A stretch of 64,000 nt of DNA from Oscillospiraceae bacterium (GTDB lineage: Bacteria; Bacillota; Clostridia; Oscillospirales; Ruminococcaceae): the NCBI GenBank assembly GCA_900768995.1, contig CAAGEZ010000013.1, positions 38,409 to 102,408 of the forward strand, given 5' to 3'. This document shows positions 43,900 to 52,213 of the stretch, in pieces. Each line of letters begins with the position of its first letter. Position 1 is the first letter of the stretch. Under the pieces are notes generated by a model. The model did not search any database. It had not been told where the DNA came from and saw nothing but the letters and a program-made list of their open reading frames with translations. The translations under genes were made by a program, and so were the position numbers.

Positions 43900-44280
43900 A
43901 TGGCGATTCATCTTAAAATAGGCGATATTGATGTGAGCAGGTTCATTACAATGGACAAATATGGAGTGGAGACTGCTCCTGTATACGACGAGGAAAGCTC
44001 ATTTGTGAACATTTATGGGGAGAAAGTCCGAAAGAGAACGGGGCATCAGGTCACGGTGTCGGCGGTGCTTTCAGATGTTGATGACAAGACGGCTGAGGGG
44101 CTTTCAAAGGCTTTTGACAGCGACAGCATCAAGGTGACATACTCCGCTCCCGATGAGAGGTCGGCGGATTTTAAGGGAGTGAAGCTGGAGCTTTCTCTTA
44201 ACAGGGTGTTCGGGGGCGAGAGGTTCTGGACAGCCGAGATAAAGCTTCACGCTGCTTTTGTCCCTGAGGACTGTCTTTAG
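43900..44280 (+). CDS. Phage structural protein of unknown type
   Basis: 126 residues starting MAIHLKIGDIDVSRFIT and containing paired beta-strand stretches (TGHQVTVSAVLSDVD; VKLELSLNRVF). Such short proteins with a VSRFI-type opening occur among tail-associated proteins placed before hub genes. GGGAGTGAG is about 9 bases before ATG. Function not assigned. Confidence 0.5.
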   Translation: MAIHLKIGDIDVSRFITMDKYGVETAPVYDEESSFVNIYGEKVRKRTGHQVTVSAVLSDVDDKTAEGLSKAFDSDSIKVTYSAPDERSADFKGVKLELSLNRVFGGERFWTAEIKLHAAFVPEDCL

Positions 44281-45553
44281 CCTGATCGATTATGATGTGA
44301 CTGTTGGGGGAACAGTCATAAAAAGCAGGGACATTGTTTCGATGAAGCTCATACGGCAGAGCGACAACACGAGGTCAAACGGAAATATGCCTGTTAAGGG
44401 CATTGTAAGCTCGGAGCTTATTATGACCATATCCACGGCGGACAGCTTTCAGCCTAATGCGGCGGTAAAGCTCAAGGTTTCGGGAAAGGCGGATATGGAG
44501 TTTTGTCCCCATTTTATAAGCAGCATAAGCAGGCGGGGCGGGCTTGTTACCATACGGGCTTTTGACAGAATGAGAATGACGGAGAATGATTTCAAGGACG
44601 GATTTTACACGGAGGACAAGGAGCCGTACAATACATCTCAGGTGCTGGGGGATATTGCTTCTCAGTGCGGCTTCAAGCCCTGCGAGCTGAGCTTTCCTGC
44701 GGTGGACAGGCTTTATTACGGCGATGTTCACGGGAAAAAGTGCAGGGAGATACTTGAAATGCTGTCGGAAAACGGTGTTGGGGTATGGCACTGCTCTGAT
44801 GATGAGGAGCTGAGATTTACTCCGCTGTTTTCTATGTCGGGCAGTGTGGGGGTGAATGTTTCGGAGAGTGCCCCCCTGTATATCCATTCGGAGAAGGGTC
44901 CTTTTGAGGCGGTATATGCCAAGAACACGGCTTCGGGCGAGGTATTTTCGGCGGGCAGCGGAAGTGATTTCAGGCGGTCTCTCAAGCTGTCGGGCAAGCT
45001 TTTTGACGGGGACAGGACAGGCAATGTTATGTCAGCAATAGCTAAAAAGGTCTGGCGGTCGTTTTACTGCTCTCACGCCGATATTTCCTTTGCGCCCTGC
45101 GGTCTGACAGAGTTTGTATTCGGGGATATTTACGGGCTTATTTCCGTAAAGACGGTCATACGCTTCGGAGCGGTCAGCGTTTATGCTCAGGCGGAGACGG
45201 CGGACATCTGCGAGGACGAGTCGGATTACACCGATGTTTTTGGATATGAACTTCTGAAAAAAATCGAGGGAGGCAGGAAATACGGCAGCACGGTCATTAC
45301 CGACAAGGGTGTGGGGTTCACAAGCGACAGCGGAACTGATCTGAGAAAGGCGGACATTTCCTTTTTCTCTGCGCTGGGCGACAGGATAACTCAGTTTGAC
45401 GGGGTGATGATGGACAATGTTATGCCCGACAGCATCAGAAAGCTTTCGGACACGGTGACGGAATTTGTTTACGGAAATACGGCTTACAGGCTGAGCTATG
45501 ATGTATCGTCGGACGGGGAAAAGAAGAACATCAGGCTTGTAAAGGAGGAGTAA
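44258..45553 (+). CDS. Tail hub-like protein
   Basis: Up to 431 residues from TTG 44258, which has a poor ribosome binding site; translation could begin a little later. The opening strand pattern and NTSQVLGDIASQCGFKPCEL, a helix preceding a central beta domain, match hub proteins of the gpD/gp27 type (late-control D-like), where ILEMLSENGVGVWHCSDDE is a recognisable block. It would sit at the tail tip, yet no tape-measure gene precedes it. Confidence is in the fold class, not in details. Confidence 0.55.
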   Translation: MSLRTVFSLIDYDVTVGGTVIKSRDIVSMKLIRQSDNTRSNGNMPVKGIVSSELIMTISTADSFQPNAAVKLKVSGKADMEFCPHFISSISRRGGLVTIRAFDRMRMTENDFKDGFYTEDKEPYNTSQVLGDIASQCGFKPCELSFPAVDRLYYGDVHGKKCREILEMLSENGVGVWHCSDDEELRFTPLFSMSGSVGVNVSESAPLYIHSEKGPFEAVYAKNTASGEVFSAGSGSDFRRSLKLSGKLFDGDRTGNVMSAIAKKVWRSFYCSHADISFAPCGLTEFVFGDIYGLISVKTVIRFGAVSVYAQAETADICEDESDYTDVFGYELLKKIEGGRKYGSTVITDKGVGFTSDSGTDLRKADISFFSALGDRITQFDGVMMDNVMPDSIRKLSDTVTEFVYGNTAYRLSYDVSSDGEKKNIRLVKEE

Positions 45554-46192
45554 ATGAGCTTTATTGCGGGGTATATCCTTGGCTGCGGCGAGAGCGGCGA
45601 CAAGAGGGTGAAAATGCTCGATGAGCTTGACTGCCTTTATAAAATCGACATCGGTGAGGGGTGGAATGTGCGGATAAAAATTGCCGATGATATTGACAAT
45701 ATGCAGTATTTTCAGTTTGGAAACACTCACGGCGGCATTGTTAATTACATAACGATGTGGTCGCTGTATTACTGCGTTTATCTGAACGATGAATTTAAAT
45801 ATGCAACCTGTCAGAACCCTTTTTATATGAAATATCAGGAAAATTATCAGAATGCTGATGTGCCAAATAGGCTGTATGGCATCTATCGCAACACGGGATT
45901 TCAGGTCACGTCGGCAGAGGCTTCGTTTTACAGCGGCGGCAATTTTCTTAGTGTGAGTGTAAATGGCACATATATTAACACTCACACTGCGTACAGCTGG
46001 ACTAATGATGCTGACAGGATCGAGGGTGAAACTACAAGCTCAACAGTATCGTTCGGCACTTCAAAGGACGATTTTGGCGGTTCGCAGTATAATGGTCACT
46101 ACATCGTGAACGGCAATGCCGACGATTTCAAAAATTATGTTTATGGGCTGTATGCGGTTTGCAGGGCTCGGGCACTGGCAGAAAAGAGTTAA
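45554..46192 (+). CDS. Unknown phage-cluster protein
   Basis: 212 residues, rich in Tyr, Asn, Gly and Ser, with no membrane segment and no recognised family. It begins right after the hub-like gene stop (AAAGGAGGAGTAA then ATG). Composition (NNFIGNTHGG, YQENYQNADVPNR) suggests an exposed baseplate or fibre-associated protein. Confidence 0.55.
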   Translation: MSFIAGYILGCGESGDKRVKMLDELDCLYKIDIGEGWNVRIKIADDIDNMQYFQFGNTHGGIVNYITMWSLYYCVYLNDEFKYATCQNPFYMKYQENYQNADVPNRLYGIYRNTGFQVTSAEASFYSGGNFLSVSVNGTYINTHTAYSWTNDADRIEGETTSSTVSFGTSKDDFGGSQYNGHYIVNGNADDFKNYVYGLYAVCRARALAEKS

Positions 46193-46205
46193 GGGAGGGG
46201 TTTAT

Positions 46206-46553
46206 ATGAACGAGATTGCTATGGTTCGTGGGGACACGATGAGGCTTGTCATAAACGGGATAAAAAATACCGACGGGGAGGATTACGTACTTGGAAACGG
46301 CGATGTTATACGGCTTGATGTGAAAAAAACGGCGGCGGAAAAGGCTGTCATTTCCAAAGTGGTCACGGCGGCGGATCAAAATAACGGGGAGCTGCCTGTT
46401 GTCATTCTTCCCGATGACACGGCGGGACTTGCGGCGGGGGATTATTTCTTTGATATTCGTCTTGTGACGGGGGACAAAAATATTTACACCATTGTGCCGA
46501 TGTCGAAGCTGAAAATTCTCAGAAATGTTACGGACATAGGGGCGGAGGTGTGA
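46206..46553 (+). CDS. Baseplate-type small protein
   Basis: 115 residues from ATG 46206, chosen because GGGAGGGG lies 7 bases upstream; the earlier open frame overlaps the preceding gene. The opening EIAMVRGDTMRLVINGI and the beta-strand series ending KLKILRNVTDIG are like BppU-N-type baseplate upper proteins found in Gram-positive phages. Assignment by resemblance only. Confidence 0.55.
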   Translation: MNEIAMVRGDTMRLVINGIKNTDGEDYVLGNGDVIRLDVKKTAAEKAVISKVVTAADQNNGELPVVILPDDTAGLAAGDYFFDIRLVTGDKNIYTIVPMSKLKILRNVTDIGAEV

Positions 46554-46554
46554 T

Positions 46555-47526
46555 ATGGGACCGGAGGAAAAATATTTTTCGGGGAACATCTCGGGGGCTT
46601 CGGTCACGGGGAATATGACTGCCGCTTATTTTTCGGGGCAGCTGAATATCCCGTCGGGAAAAGGCGGCGGCAATTATGAGGAGCTGTCAAACAAGCCGAG
46701 GATAAACGGTGTGGAGCTGTTGGGCGACAGGTCTTTTTCGGAGCTGGGATTTCCCGATATTCCCGATATGACGGGGTATGCAAAGCTTTCGGATATTCCG
46801 TCAAGGCTGCCTGCGGACGGCGGTAATTCTGACACTGTGGGGGGACATACGATAAAGGCTGATGTGCCTGAGAATGCTGTGTTTACGGACACTGTGCCCG
46901 ATCTGTCGGGGTACGCCAAACTCACGGATATACCGTCAAGCCTGCCTGCAAACGGCGGTGATGCGGACACGGTAGGGGGACATACGGTAAAGGCTGATGT
47001 GCCCGAAGATGCTGTGTTTACGGACACTGTGCCTGATATGTCGGGGTATGCAAGGCTTTCGGATATTCCGTCAAAGCTGCCTGCGGACGGGGGCAATGCA
47101 GACACTGCTGAGAATATCAATGGGATAATTATTTTCAACTCGCTGAATATCGGAAGTGCCGAAGTTGGGACTTCTGTTAAGCGTGTATGCAATGCAAATA
47201 CTGTCCCCAAAACGGCAGGGTTCGTCTATGCGGGAATATGGTTCAAAAACACACTTGACACTGCTGTGACGGCTGCTGTTACGGTCTATGTCACCGCAAA
47301 GTCCCCTGTTATACAGGCCGGCTACGGAACCGGATCATTACAGGGAATGTACGGTTCGGGCAGCGGACGTGAATGGTATTCAAACAAAACACTGGACACC
47401 TCTGCTTCGGCTGTTAAAATAACTGTGCCTGCGGGAAAAACAGGATATTTCGCCTTCAATATGACTTCGGCTGATGTTTATGCTGTTATTGAGGACGCTG
47501 CTGTGTTTACGGACAGATTTATCTGA
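46555..47526 (+). CDS. Tail fibre protein with 45-residue repeats
   Basis: 323 residues. The N-terminal segment YFSGNISGASVTGNMTA precedes a repeat region (residues about 71-185) of near-identical 45-residue units, each carrying (S/T)GYAKL(S/T)DIPS and VGGHT(I/V)KADVPE. The C-terminal domain is beta-rich. Fibre repeats of this DTVGGHT-type are typical of host-recognition fibres of Firmicute phages. ATG is one base after the previous stop. Confidence 0.75.
   Translation: MGPEEKYFSGNISGASVTGNMTAAYFSGQLNIPSGKGGGNYEELSNKPRINGVELLGDRSFSELGFPDIPDMTGYAKLSDIPSRLPADGGNSDTVGGHTIKADVPENAVFTDTVPDLSGYAKLTDIPSSLPANGGDADTVGGHTVKADVPEDAVFTDTVPDMSGYARLSDIPSKLPADGGNADTAENINGIIIFNSLNIGSAEVGTSVKRVCNANTVPKTAGFVYAGIWFKNTLDTAVTAAVTVYVTAKSPVIQAGYGTGSLQGMYGSGSGREWYSNKTLDTSASAVKITVPAGKTGYFAFNMTSADVYAVIEDAAVFTDRFI
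46765..47110 (+). repeat. 135-base tandem repeats in the fibre gene
   Basis: Units at 46765-46899 and 46900-47034 plus a partial third copy to about 47110. They share long identical stretches, such as GGGGGACATACGRTAAAGGC, so recombination could change fibre length. Confidence 0.85.
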
Positions 47527-47539
47527 TGGGGGTGATTGA

Positions 47540-47818
47540 TTGATACTGTACAAAAATATGAGGTATATCACTGATTCCGACCACCCGAATGATGACTGGG
47601 TGGGTGACGGGGACTATGTTATTCCCGACGGGTCAGAACTGGCGGAGAAAATTATCGGGCTGTATCCGAATTTTAAGATAGTGCTTGATGATAACGGCGG
47701 CATTGCTGATGTGGCGGCGGCTGAATATGTACCTGATGATGCACTGCCCGAGCCTCCCACAAATGCTGAGCTGGCGGCGGCTATTGCGGAACTTGCGGGG
47801 GTGATAATGAATGGTTAG
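47540..47818 (+). CDS. Small phage protein downstream of fibre
   Basis: 92 residues from TTG 47540, with GGGGGTGAT about 6 bases upstream. Acidic, with a Pro-rich middle (DDALPEPPTNAELAAAIAEL). Proteins like this follow fibres in many Firmicute phages and have no known function. Confidence 0.6.
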   Translation: MILYKNMRYITDSDHPNDDWVGDGDYVIPDGSELAEKIIGLYPNFKIVLDDNGGIADVAAAEYVPDDALPEPPTNAELAAAIAELAGVIMNG

Positions 47819-47918
47819 GATATACGTTTACTGCGTTCAGTGCGGGAAAATGTCGGTGGACGATGTGCCTGCAAAATGGAGAGATGAGGTCAGAAAGGAG
47901 ATCGATGAAAATGGATAA
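47811..47918 (+). CDS. 35-residue CD1375/XkdX-like phage protein
   Basis: A short frame missed by length filters: ATG 47811 reads MVRIYVYCVQCGKMSVDDVP and ends KEIDENG at TAA 47918. It overlaps the preceding stop and the holin start, and such 35-50 residue proteins regularly sit between fibre and holin genes in Firmicute phages. Confidence 0.65.
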   Translation: MVRIYVYCVQCGKMSVDDVPAKWRDEVRKEIDENG

Positions 47919-48321
47919 GCTTATCGGTGCGGCAAAGCTCGTTTTCGGCGGTATAATTGCCGCTGTTTCGGGCTTTATAGGCGGTATGGATGGGATAATG
48001 TATGCGCTTATCGCTTTCATTACCATTGACTATGCAACTGGCGTAGCGGTGGCGGTGAAGGAAAAAAAATTATCCTCGGAAGTGGGTTTCTGGGGGCTTG
48101 TTCGCAAGGTTTGCATTCTCGCACTGGTTGGGGTGGCGCACTACATTGACTGCTATGTGATGCAGAGCGGCGATGTTATCCGAACGGTGGCGGCTATGTA
48201 TTACATAGGGAATGAGGGCATTTCGATACTGGAAAACTGCGGGAATTTAGGTCTGCCTTTGCCGCCGAAGCTTATGGCGGTGATGGTGCAGATAAAAGAG
48301 GGAAAGGGTGAGGAAAAATGA
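47905..48321 (+). CDS. Phage holin (toxin-secretion/phage-lysis holin family)
   Basis: About 138 residues. Hydrophobic segments at about 9-27, 30-50 and 70-90, with the holin-4 family signature ALIAFITIDYATGVAVAVKE and NEGISILENCGNLGLPLP. Makes membrane lesions to release the endolysin. Start is ATG 47905 or 47911, both near AAAGGAG. Overlaps the lysin gene by four bases. Confidence 0.9.
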   Translation: MKMDKLIGAAKLVFGGIIAAVSGFIGGMDGIMYALIAFITIDYATGVAVAVKEKKLSSEVGFWGLVRKVCILALVGVAHYIDCYVMQSGDVIRTVAAMYYIGNEGISILENCGNLGLPLPPKLMAVMVQIKEGKGEEK

Positions 48322-48929
48322 AGATAACCGAGATGCTTCTGACGCCGAACAAGTACAGCCGTCCTCAGATACCGCTGACTGATGTTAAGAAAATTGCGGT
48401 GCATTATGTGGGAAATCCTATGTCAACGGCGAAAAATAACCGTGACTATTTTGAAAATCTGAAAAATACTCACGCTCGCTATGTTTCCGCTCATTTTATA
48501 ATCGGGCTTTCGGGGGAAGTGATACAGTGCATTCCGCTGAACGAGTGGTCATACTGCACCAATCAGGCGAATGGCTATTCAATCAGCATTGAGTGCTGCC
48601 ACCCGGATAAGACGGGGAAGTTCAACAGGGAGACTGAGGAGAGCCTTATTGCCCTTTGTGCCTATCTTTGCGGGAAATTCGGGCTTAGTGAAAAGGATAT
48701 TATCAGGCATTATGATGTGACGGGAAAGGCGTGCCCCTTGTGGTATGTGAGTCACCCCGAGGATTTTGAGGCGATGAAAAAGGCTGTGGGGGCTATGCTT
48801 TCGGGAGGAAGCAAAAAAATGTACTGCGTTCAGGCGGGGGCTTTTTCTTCAAGGGATAATGCGGAAAGGTTTTTGAGTGAGGTCAGAAAAAATTATCCCA
48901 ATGCATTTATCAAGGAAGTCAATACATAA
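48318..48929 (+). CDS. N-acetylmuramoyl-L-alanine amidase with SPOR domain (endolysin)
   Basis: 203 residues. Amidase_2 zinc ligands are His29 (KIAVHYVG), His131 and Cys139 (RHYDVTGKACPLW). The C-terminal 35 residues form a SPOR-type domain (YCVQAGAFSSRDNAERFL) for peptidoglycan binding. It cleaves cell-wall peptides for lysis. The SPOR tail is shared with a second lysin at the right edge of the window. AGGGTGAGG is just before ATG. Confidence 0.93.
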   Translation: MKITEMLLTPNKYSRPQIPLTDVKKIAVHYVGNPMSTAKNNRDYFENLKNTHARYVSAHFIIGLSGEVIQCIPLNEWSYCTNQANGYSISIECCHPDKTGKFNRETEESLIALCAYLCGKFGLSEKDIIRHYDVTGKACPLWYVSHPEDFEAMKKAVGAMLSGGSKKMYCVQAGAFSSRDNAERFLSEVRKNYPNAFIKEVNT

Positions 48930-48964
48930 AAAAACCGCAGGTCGTTACTAACGATCTGCGGTTT
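48927..48964. terminator. Bidirectional terminator between lysin and tRNA-Leu
   Basis: AAACCGCAG...CTGCGGTTT with an inner TCGTTA/TAACGA pair and A/T tails on both sides; serves the phage cluster and the tRNA. Confidence 0.88.
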
Positions 48965-48971
48965 GCTTATT

Positions 48972-49055
48972 TGGTGCGAGAGATGGGACTTGAACCCACA
49001 CGTCAAAGACACACGCACCTCAAACGTGCCTGTCTGCCTATTCCAGCACTCTCGC
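48972..49055 (-). tRNA. tRNA-Leu (GAG)
   Basis: 84-base class II tRNA with acceptor GCGAGAG, anticodon loop TTTGAGG, long variable arm, T-loop TTCAAGT, encoded CCA. It is immediately outside the phage cluster. Confidence 0.95.
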
Positions 49056-49096
49056 ATATTCAGTGTCGTTTGTCTTTCTCAACAACCGACTATGTT

Positions 49097-49125
49097 ATTA
49101 TATCACAGTGATATATATTTGTCAA
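49097..49125 (-). promoter_or_regulatory. Promoter of tRNA-Leu
   Basis: Minus strand TTGACA (49125-49120), 17 bases, TATAAT (49102-49097). Confidence 0.88.
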
Positions 49126-49204
49126 GGGTTTTTGCGAAATTTCTCAAAAAAATTTTTTATGCATCGAAATTCGCAAAAATTCAGGGTTTGGTGCAAGAAA
49201 AATA

Positions 49205-49233
49205 TTGCAAATTTTTCGGTTATATAGTATAAT
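49205..49233 (+). promoter_or_regulatory. Promoter of the FtsA-like gene
   Basis: TTGCAA 49205-49210, 17 bases, TATAAT 49228-49233. Confidence 0.7.
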
Positions 49234-49283
49234 TAAATAGAATATTACTTTTTCGATTTTTTTACATAAAAGGAATGATATAA

Positions 49284-51458
49284 ATGCCTAAAAGCAAAGC
49301 CCCGACCCCCTCTGTGATACGCAAGGCACAGAAATCCCCTCAGGGCGAGAACGATATTTTTGCCCTTGACATAGGCACCCGAAACGTGGTGGGCGTTATC
49401 GGTCATATGGAGGACGGCGTTTTTACGGTGAGTGAAGCCGTTTCCGTTCCCCACAAGCGCCGTGCTATGCTGGACGGTCAGATCGAGGACATCGTTGAAA
49501 CTTCACGGATAGTAAATCAGGTCAAGGAAGCTCTTGAGGAAAAGGCTGAGATGACGCTTTCAAGAGTTGCCATTGCCGCTGCGGGACGTGCTCTTAAAAC
49601 AAAGCGTGCCTCCGTTGTCACCGAGCTTGACGGCAGGGAGAGCATTACCGAAAATATGCTGAAATCTCTGGAGCTTGAAGCTGTGGCTAAGGCGCAGTCC
49701 GAGCTTGACAGTGACAATACCTCCGAGAATGTTACATTTTACTGCGTGGGTCACACGGTGACAAAATATGCTCTTGACGATTATCCTATCAAGAGCCTGC
49801 TGGGTCACAAGGGCAAAAAGGTCGAGGTGGAGCTTATTGCCGCTTTCCTGCCGAGCCTTGTTGTGGAGAGCCTTTACACTGTTATGGATATGAACGGGCT
49901 TGACGTTTGCAGTCTTACTCTTGAGCCTATTGCGGCGATGAATGTTATTATCCCTCCCGAGGTACGTCTTATAAACATTGCTCTTGTTGATATCGGTGCG
50001 GGCACTACGGATATTGCCATTTCCCGCAGCGGCAGCATTGTGGCGTATGCTATGGCGACTATTGCGGGCGATGAAATTACAGAAGATATCATTCAGAAGT
50101 ATCTTGTGGATTTTGAGACTGCCGAGAATATGAAGCTCACTCCCGTGGGCGAGGACGTAAGCTTTACGGATATACTGGGCTTTGAGCACACTATTACCTC
50201 CGACGAATTTTACTCGGGGCTGTTCCCTGCTGTGGATCAGCTTGCGGACACCATTGCGGACAATATCCTAAGTGCAAACGGCACAGCTCCTGCGGCGGTG
50301 TTCCTTGTGGGCGGCGGAAGTCTTATCCCTGAGCTTACAGCTCTTGTTGCGGAAAAGCTCCAGATACCCGAAAACCGTGTTGCTATCGGCGGTCAGAGCT
50401 ACAGGAAGAACATTGACCTTGGTGAAGTTCAGCTTACAGGTCCCGAGTTCGTTACTCCTATCGGCATTGGCATAACAGCCACGCTGCAAAAGGGATATGA
50501 GTTTTCTCAGGTGACTCTGAACGGCAACAAGTTCCGTATTTTTGACACCAAATCCGTTACCGCTGCCGACCTGCTTATGAATGCGGGCTTCCAGACGCCT
50601 CAGATAATCGGCAAGTCGGGCAGAGGTCTTATTTTCAACCTCAACGGAGAAAAGCAGAGCCTGAGGGGCGAGACCTCCTCCCCTGCTCAGATAATGGTGA
50701 ACGGTCTCCCCGCTGCTCTTGAATACACCGTCAAGCCCGGTGATGTTATCGACTTTACCCCTGCTACCATTGGAGCAAATGCTGCGGTGACGGTCAGCGA
50801 CATTGCGGGAGAGATATTCTCAAAGAAAATTATCATTGACGGCGAGGAATACACCTACGGCAGGACTGTCCGTGTCAACGGCGCTATTGTTACGGGAAGC
50901 TACAGTGTGCAGAATTATGACAACATTGAGATAGAGTCCATTGAAACACTCGACGACCTTATTATGTCACTGCCATACGACTGCTCGGGCATTGCATTTT
51001 TCAAGAACGACAAGCTTGTAAGAGATGATTATGTTCTTGAAGAGAATGACGCATTCGTTACCCGTGACAGGAGGTCTTATTCCGACAATCAGCCCAATGC
51101 TGCAAGGGATATTGCTCTGAAGGACGAAAAGGCGAGCCGAACTGTGGAGACCCTTTCGGGCATATCGGGCATCACACCCGCTCCTGAGCCTGCTCCCGTC
51201 AAGGCAGAAGCTCCTGCTGCGGAGCCTGCTGCGGAAACGGGCAGCATTACGGTGATACTCAACGGCAAGCCCACTCATCTTGACCCGAGAACGGACAACT
51301 CCCCTCACGAATTTATCGAGCTTATGGCGCTTGCGGACATCGACATCAGTGACCCGCCCCCAAGCGGCAATATGATACTCACCCTCAACGGTCAGAATGC
51401 AAGCTTTATGGACCTGCTCCACGAGGGAGACAGCGTTGTTATCAAGTGGGAATTGTAA
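49284..51458 (+). CDS. FtsA/PilM-type actin-like protein with long C-terminal extension
   Basis: 724 residues. The actin-like ATPase core starts at IFALDIGTRNVVGVIGHMEDG (phosphate 1), with LVDIGAGTTDIAISRSGS (phosphate 2) near residue 235 and FLVGGGSLIPELTALV (adenosine motif) near 344. An SHS2-like region lies within the first 200 residues. The last 300 residues include beta-rich repeats (DGEEYTYGRTVRVNGAI) and a Pro/Ala linker before a small terminal domain. Such clostridial proteins are usually annotated cell division FtsA, but they are not the ftsZ-linked copy; a role in membrane-tethered assembly is inferred. Confidence 0.85.
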   Translation: MPKSKAPTPSVIRKAQKSPQGENDIFALDIGTRNVVGVIGHMEDGVFTVSEAVSVPHKRRAMLDGQIEDIVETSRIVNQVKEALEEKAEMTLSRVAIAAAGRALKTKRASVVTELDGRESITENMLKSLELEAVAKAQSELDSDNTSENVTFYCVGHTVTKYALDDYPIKSLLGHKGKKVEVELIAAFLPSLVVESLYTVMDMNGLDVCSLTLEPIAAMNVIIPPEVRLINIALVDIGAGTTDIAISRSGSIVAYAMATIAGDEITEDIIQKYLVDFETAENMKLTPVGEDVSFTDILGFEHTITSDEFYSGLFPAVDQLADTIADNILSANGTAPAAVFLVGGGSLIPELTALVAEKLQIPENRVAIGGQSYRKNIDLGEVQLTGPEFVTPIGIGITATLQKGYEFSQVTLNGNKFRIFDTKSVTAADLLMNAGFQTPQIIGKSGRGLIFNLNGEKQSLRGETSSPAQIMVNGLPAALEYTVKPGDVIDFTPATIGANAAVTVSDIAGEIFSKKIIIDGEEYTYGRTVRVNGAIVTGSYSVQNYDNIEIESIETLDDLIMSLPYDCSGIAFFKNDKLVRDDYVLEENDAFVTRDRRSYSDNQPNAARDIALKDEKASRTVETLSGISGITPAPEPAPVKAEAPAAEPAAETGSITVILNGKPTHLDPRTDNSPHEFIELMALADIDISDPPPSGNMILTLNGQNASFMDLLHEGDSVVIKWEL

Positions 51459-51470
51459 TGATCTTTTTGG

Positions 51471-51500
51471 ATATCCCTGCCGTTTGGCGGGGATATTTTT
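51471..51500 (+). terminator. Terminator after the FtsA-like gene
   Basis: ATATCCC pairs with GGGATAT, followed by TTTTT. Confidence 0.85.
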
Positions 51501-51507
51501 GTATGGG

Positions 51508-51543
51508 AAAGCGGCTCCGTCCGAAAAGGACGAAGCCGCTTTA
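51508..51543 (+). terminator. Second hairpin after the FtsA-like gene
   Basis: AAAGCGGCT(C)CGTCC pairs with GGACGAAGCCGCTTT around a GAAAA loop. Confidence 0.7.
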
Positions 51544-51570
51544 ATACTGATCACCAATAAAACTGTAGAC

Positions 51571-51619
51571 AAAAAATCTTCGCATAATCCATATATGCAA
51601 GATTATGCGAAGATTTTTT
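51571..51619. terminator. Strong bidirectional terminator before the kor operon end
   Basis: AAAATCTTCGCATAATC pairs with GATTATGCGAAGATTTT; A and T runs on both sides. Serves the minus-strand oxidoreductase operon. Confidence 0.9.
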
Positions 51620-51657
51620 ATACATTTTTTAATTGGTTATCAGTATTTTATATAATA

Positions 51658-52194
51658 TTACTCAGCATAGTCATAACCAAGCTTGATAGCTTTCAGGTTG
51701 TTTTCAATAAGCTGTGCCTTTTTGGGAGGAACTATCTTTCTGATAGCTGCCTCAATATCGCTCATTGAGATAACGCCTGTTTCCTTGATAAGCTTGCCTA
51801 TGAGGATTATGTTTGCGCCGCCTTTAAGCTCATTCTCGTCCGCAAGCCTTGTTGCGGGAACTCTGAACTCGTGGATATCGCTGCGGAGGTTTGCGGAGTC
51901 AACAAGGGTGCTGTCTATGAATGCATAGCCCCCTGCCTTTACTGCGCCGATGAATTTTGTATAGGAAGGTTCGTTCATTGCTATGAGCAGATCGGGCTCA
52001 TTTACAACGGGTGAACCGATAGGCTCGTCCGAAAGACATACCGAACAATTGCAGGTGCCGCCTCTCATCTCGGGACCGTAGCAGGGAAGCCAGGATACCT
52101 CTCTGTCTGCCAGCATACCGCAGTATGCAAGGACCTTTCCCGCAAAAAGAATACCCTGTCCGCCGAAGCCTGCAAGCTGAATTTCACTTGTCAT
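51658..52194 (-). CDS. korC: 2-oxoacid:ferredoxin oxidoreductase, gamma subunit
   Basis: 178 residues with the gamma-domain signature AGFGGQGILFAGKVLAYCGM near the start and CYGPEMRGGTCNCSV. Part of the TPP-dependent complex that decarboxylates a 2-oxoacid (2-oxoglutarate or a branched-chain keto acid) and reduces ferredoxin. It follows the beta subunit by 19 bases. Which oxoacid is used cannot be decided from sequence alone (KorC or VorC). Confidence 0.92.
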   Translation of the reverse strand: MTSEIQLAGFGGQGILFAGKVLAYCGMLADREVSWLPCYGPEMRGGTCNCSVCLSDEPIGSPVVNEPDLLIAMNEPSYTKFIGAVKAGGYAFIDSTLVDSANLRSDIHEFRVPATRLADENELKGGANIILIGKLIKETGVISMSDIEAAIRKIVPPKKAQLIENNLKAIKLGYDYAE

Positions 52195-52213
52195 CTGATA
52201 TTCTCCTTTCTGA

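Noticed and set aside
37868..48929. Insertion sequence or transposase in the phage cluster
   Set aside because: No transposase-like frame or terminal inverted repeats found there, or elsewhere in the window.
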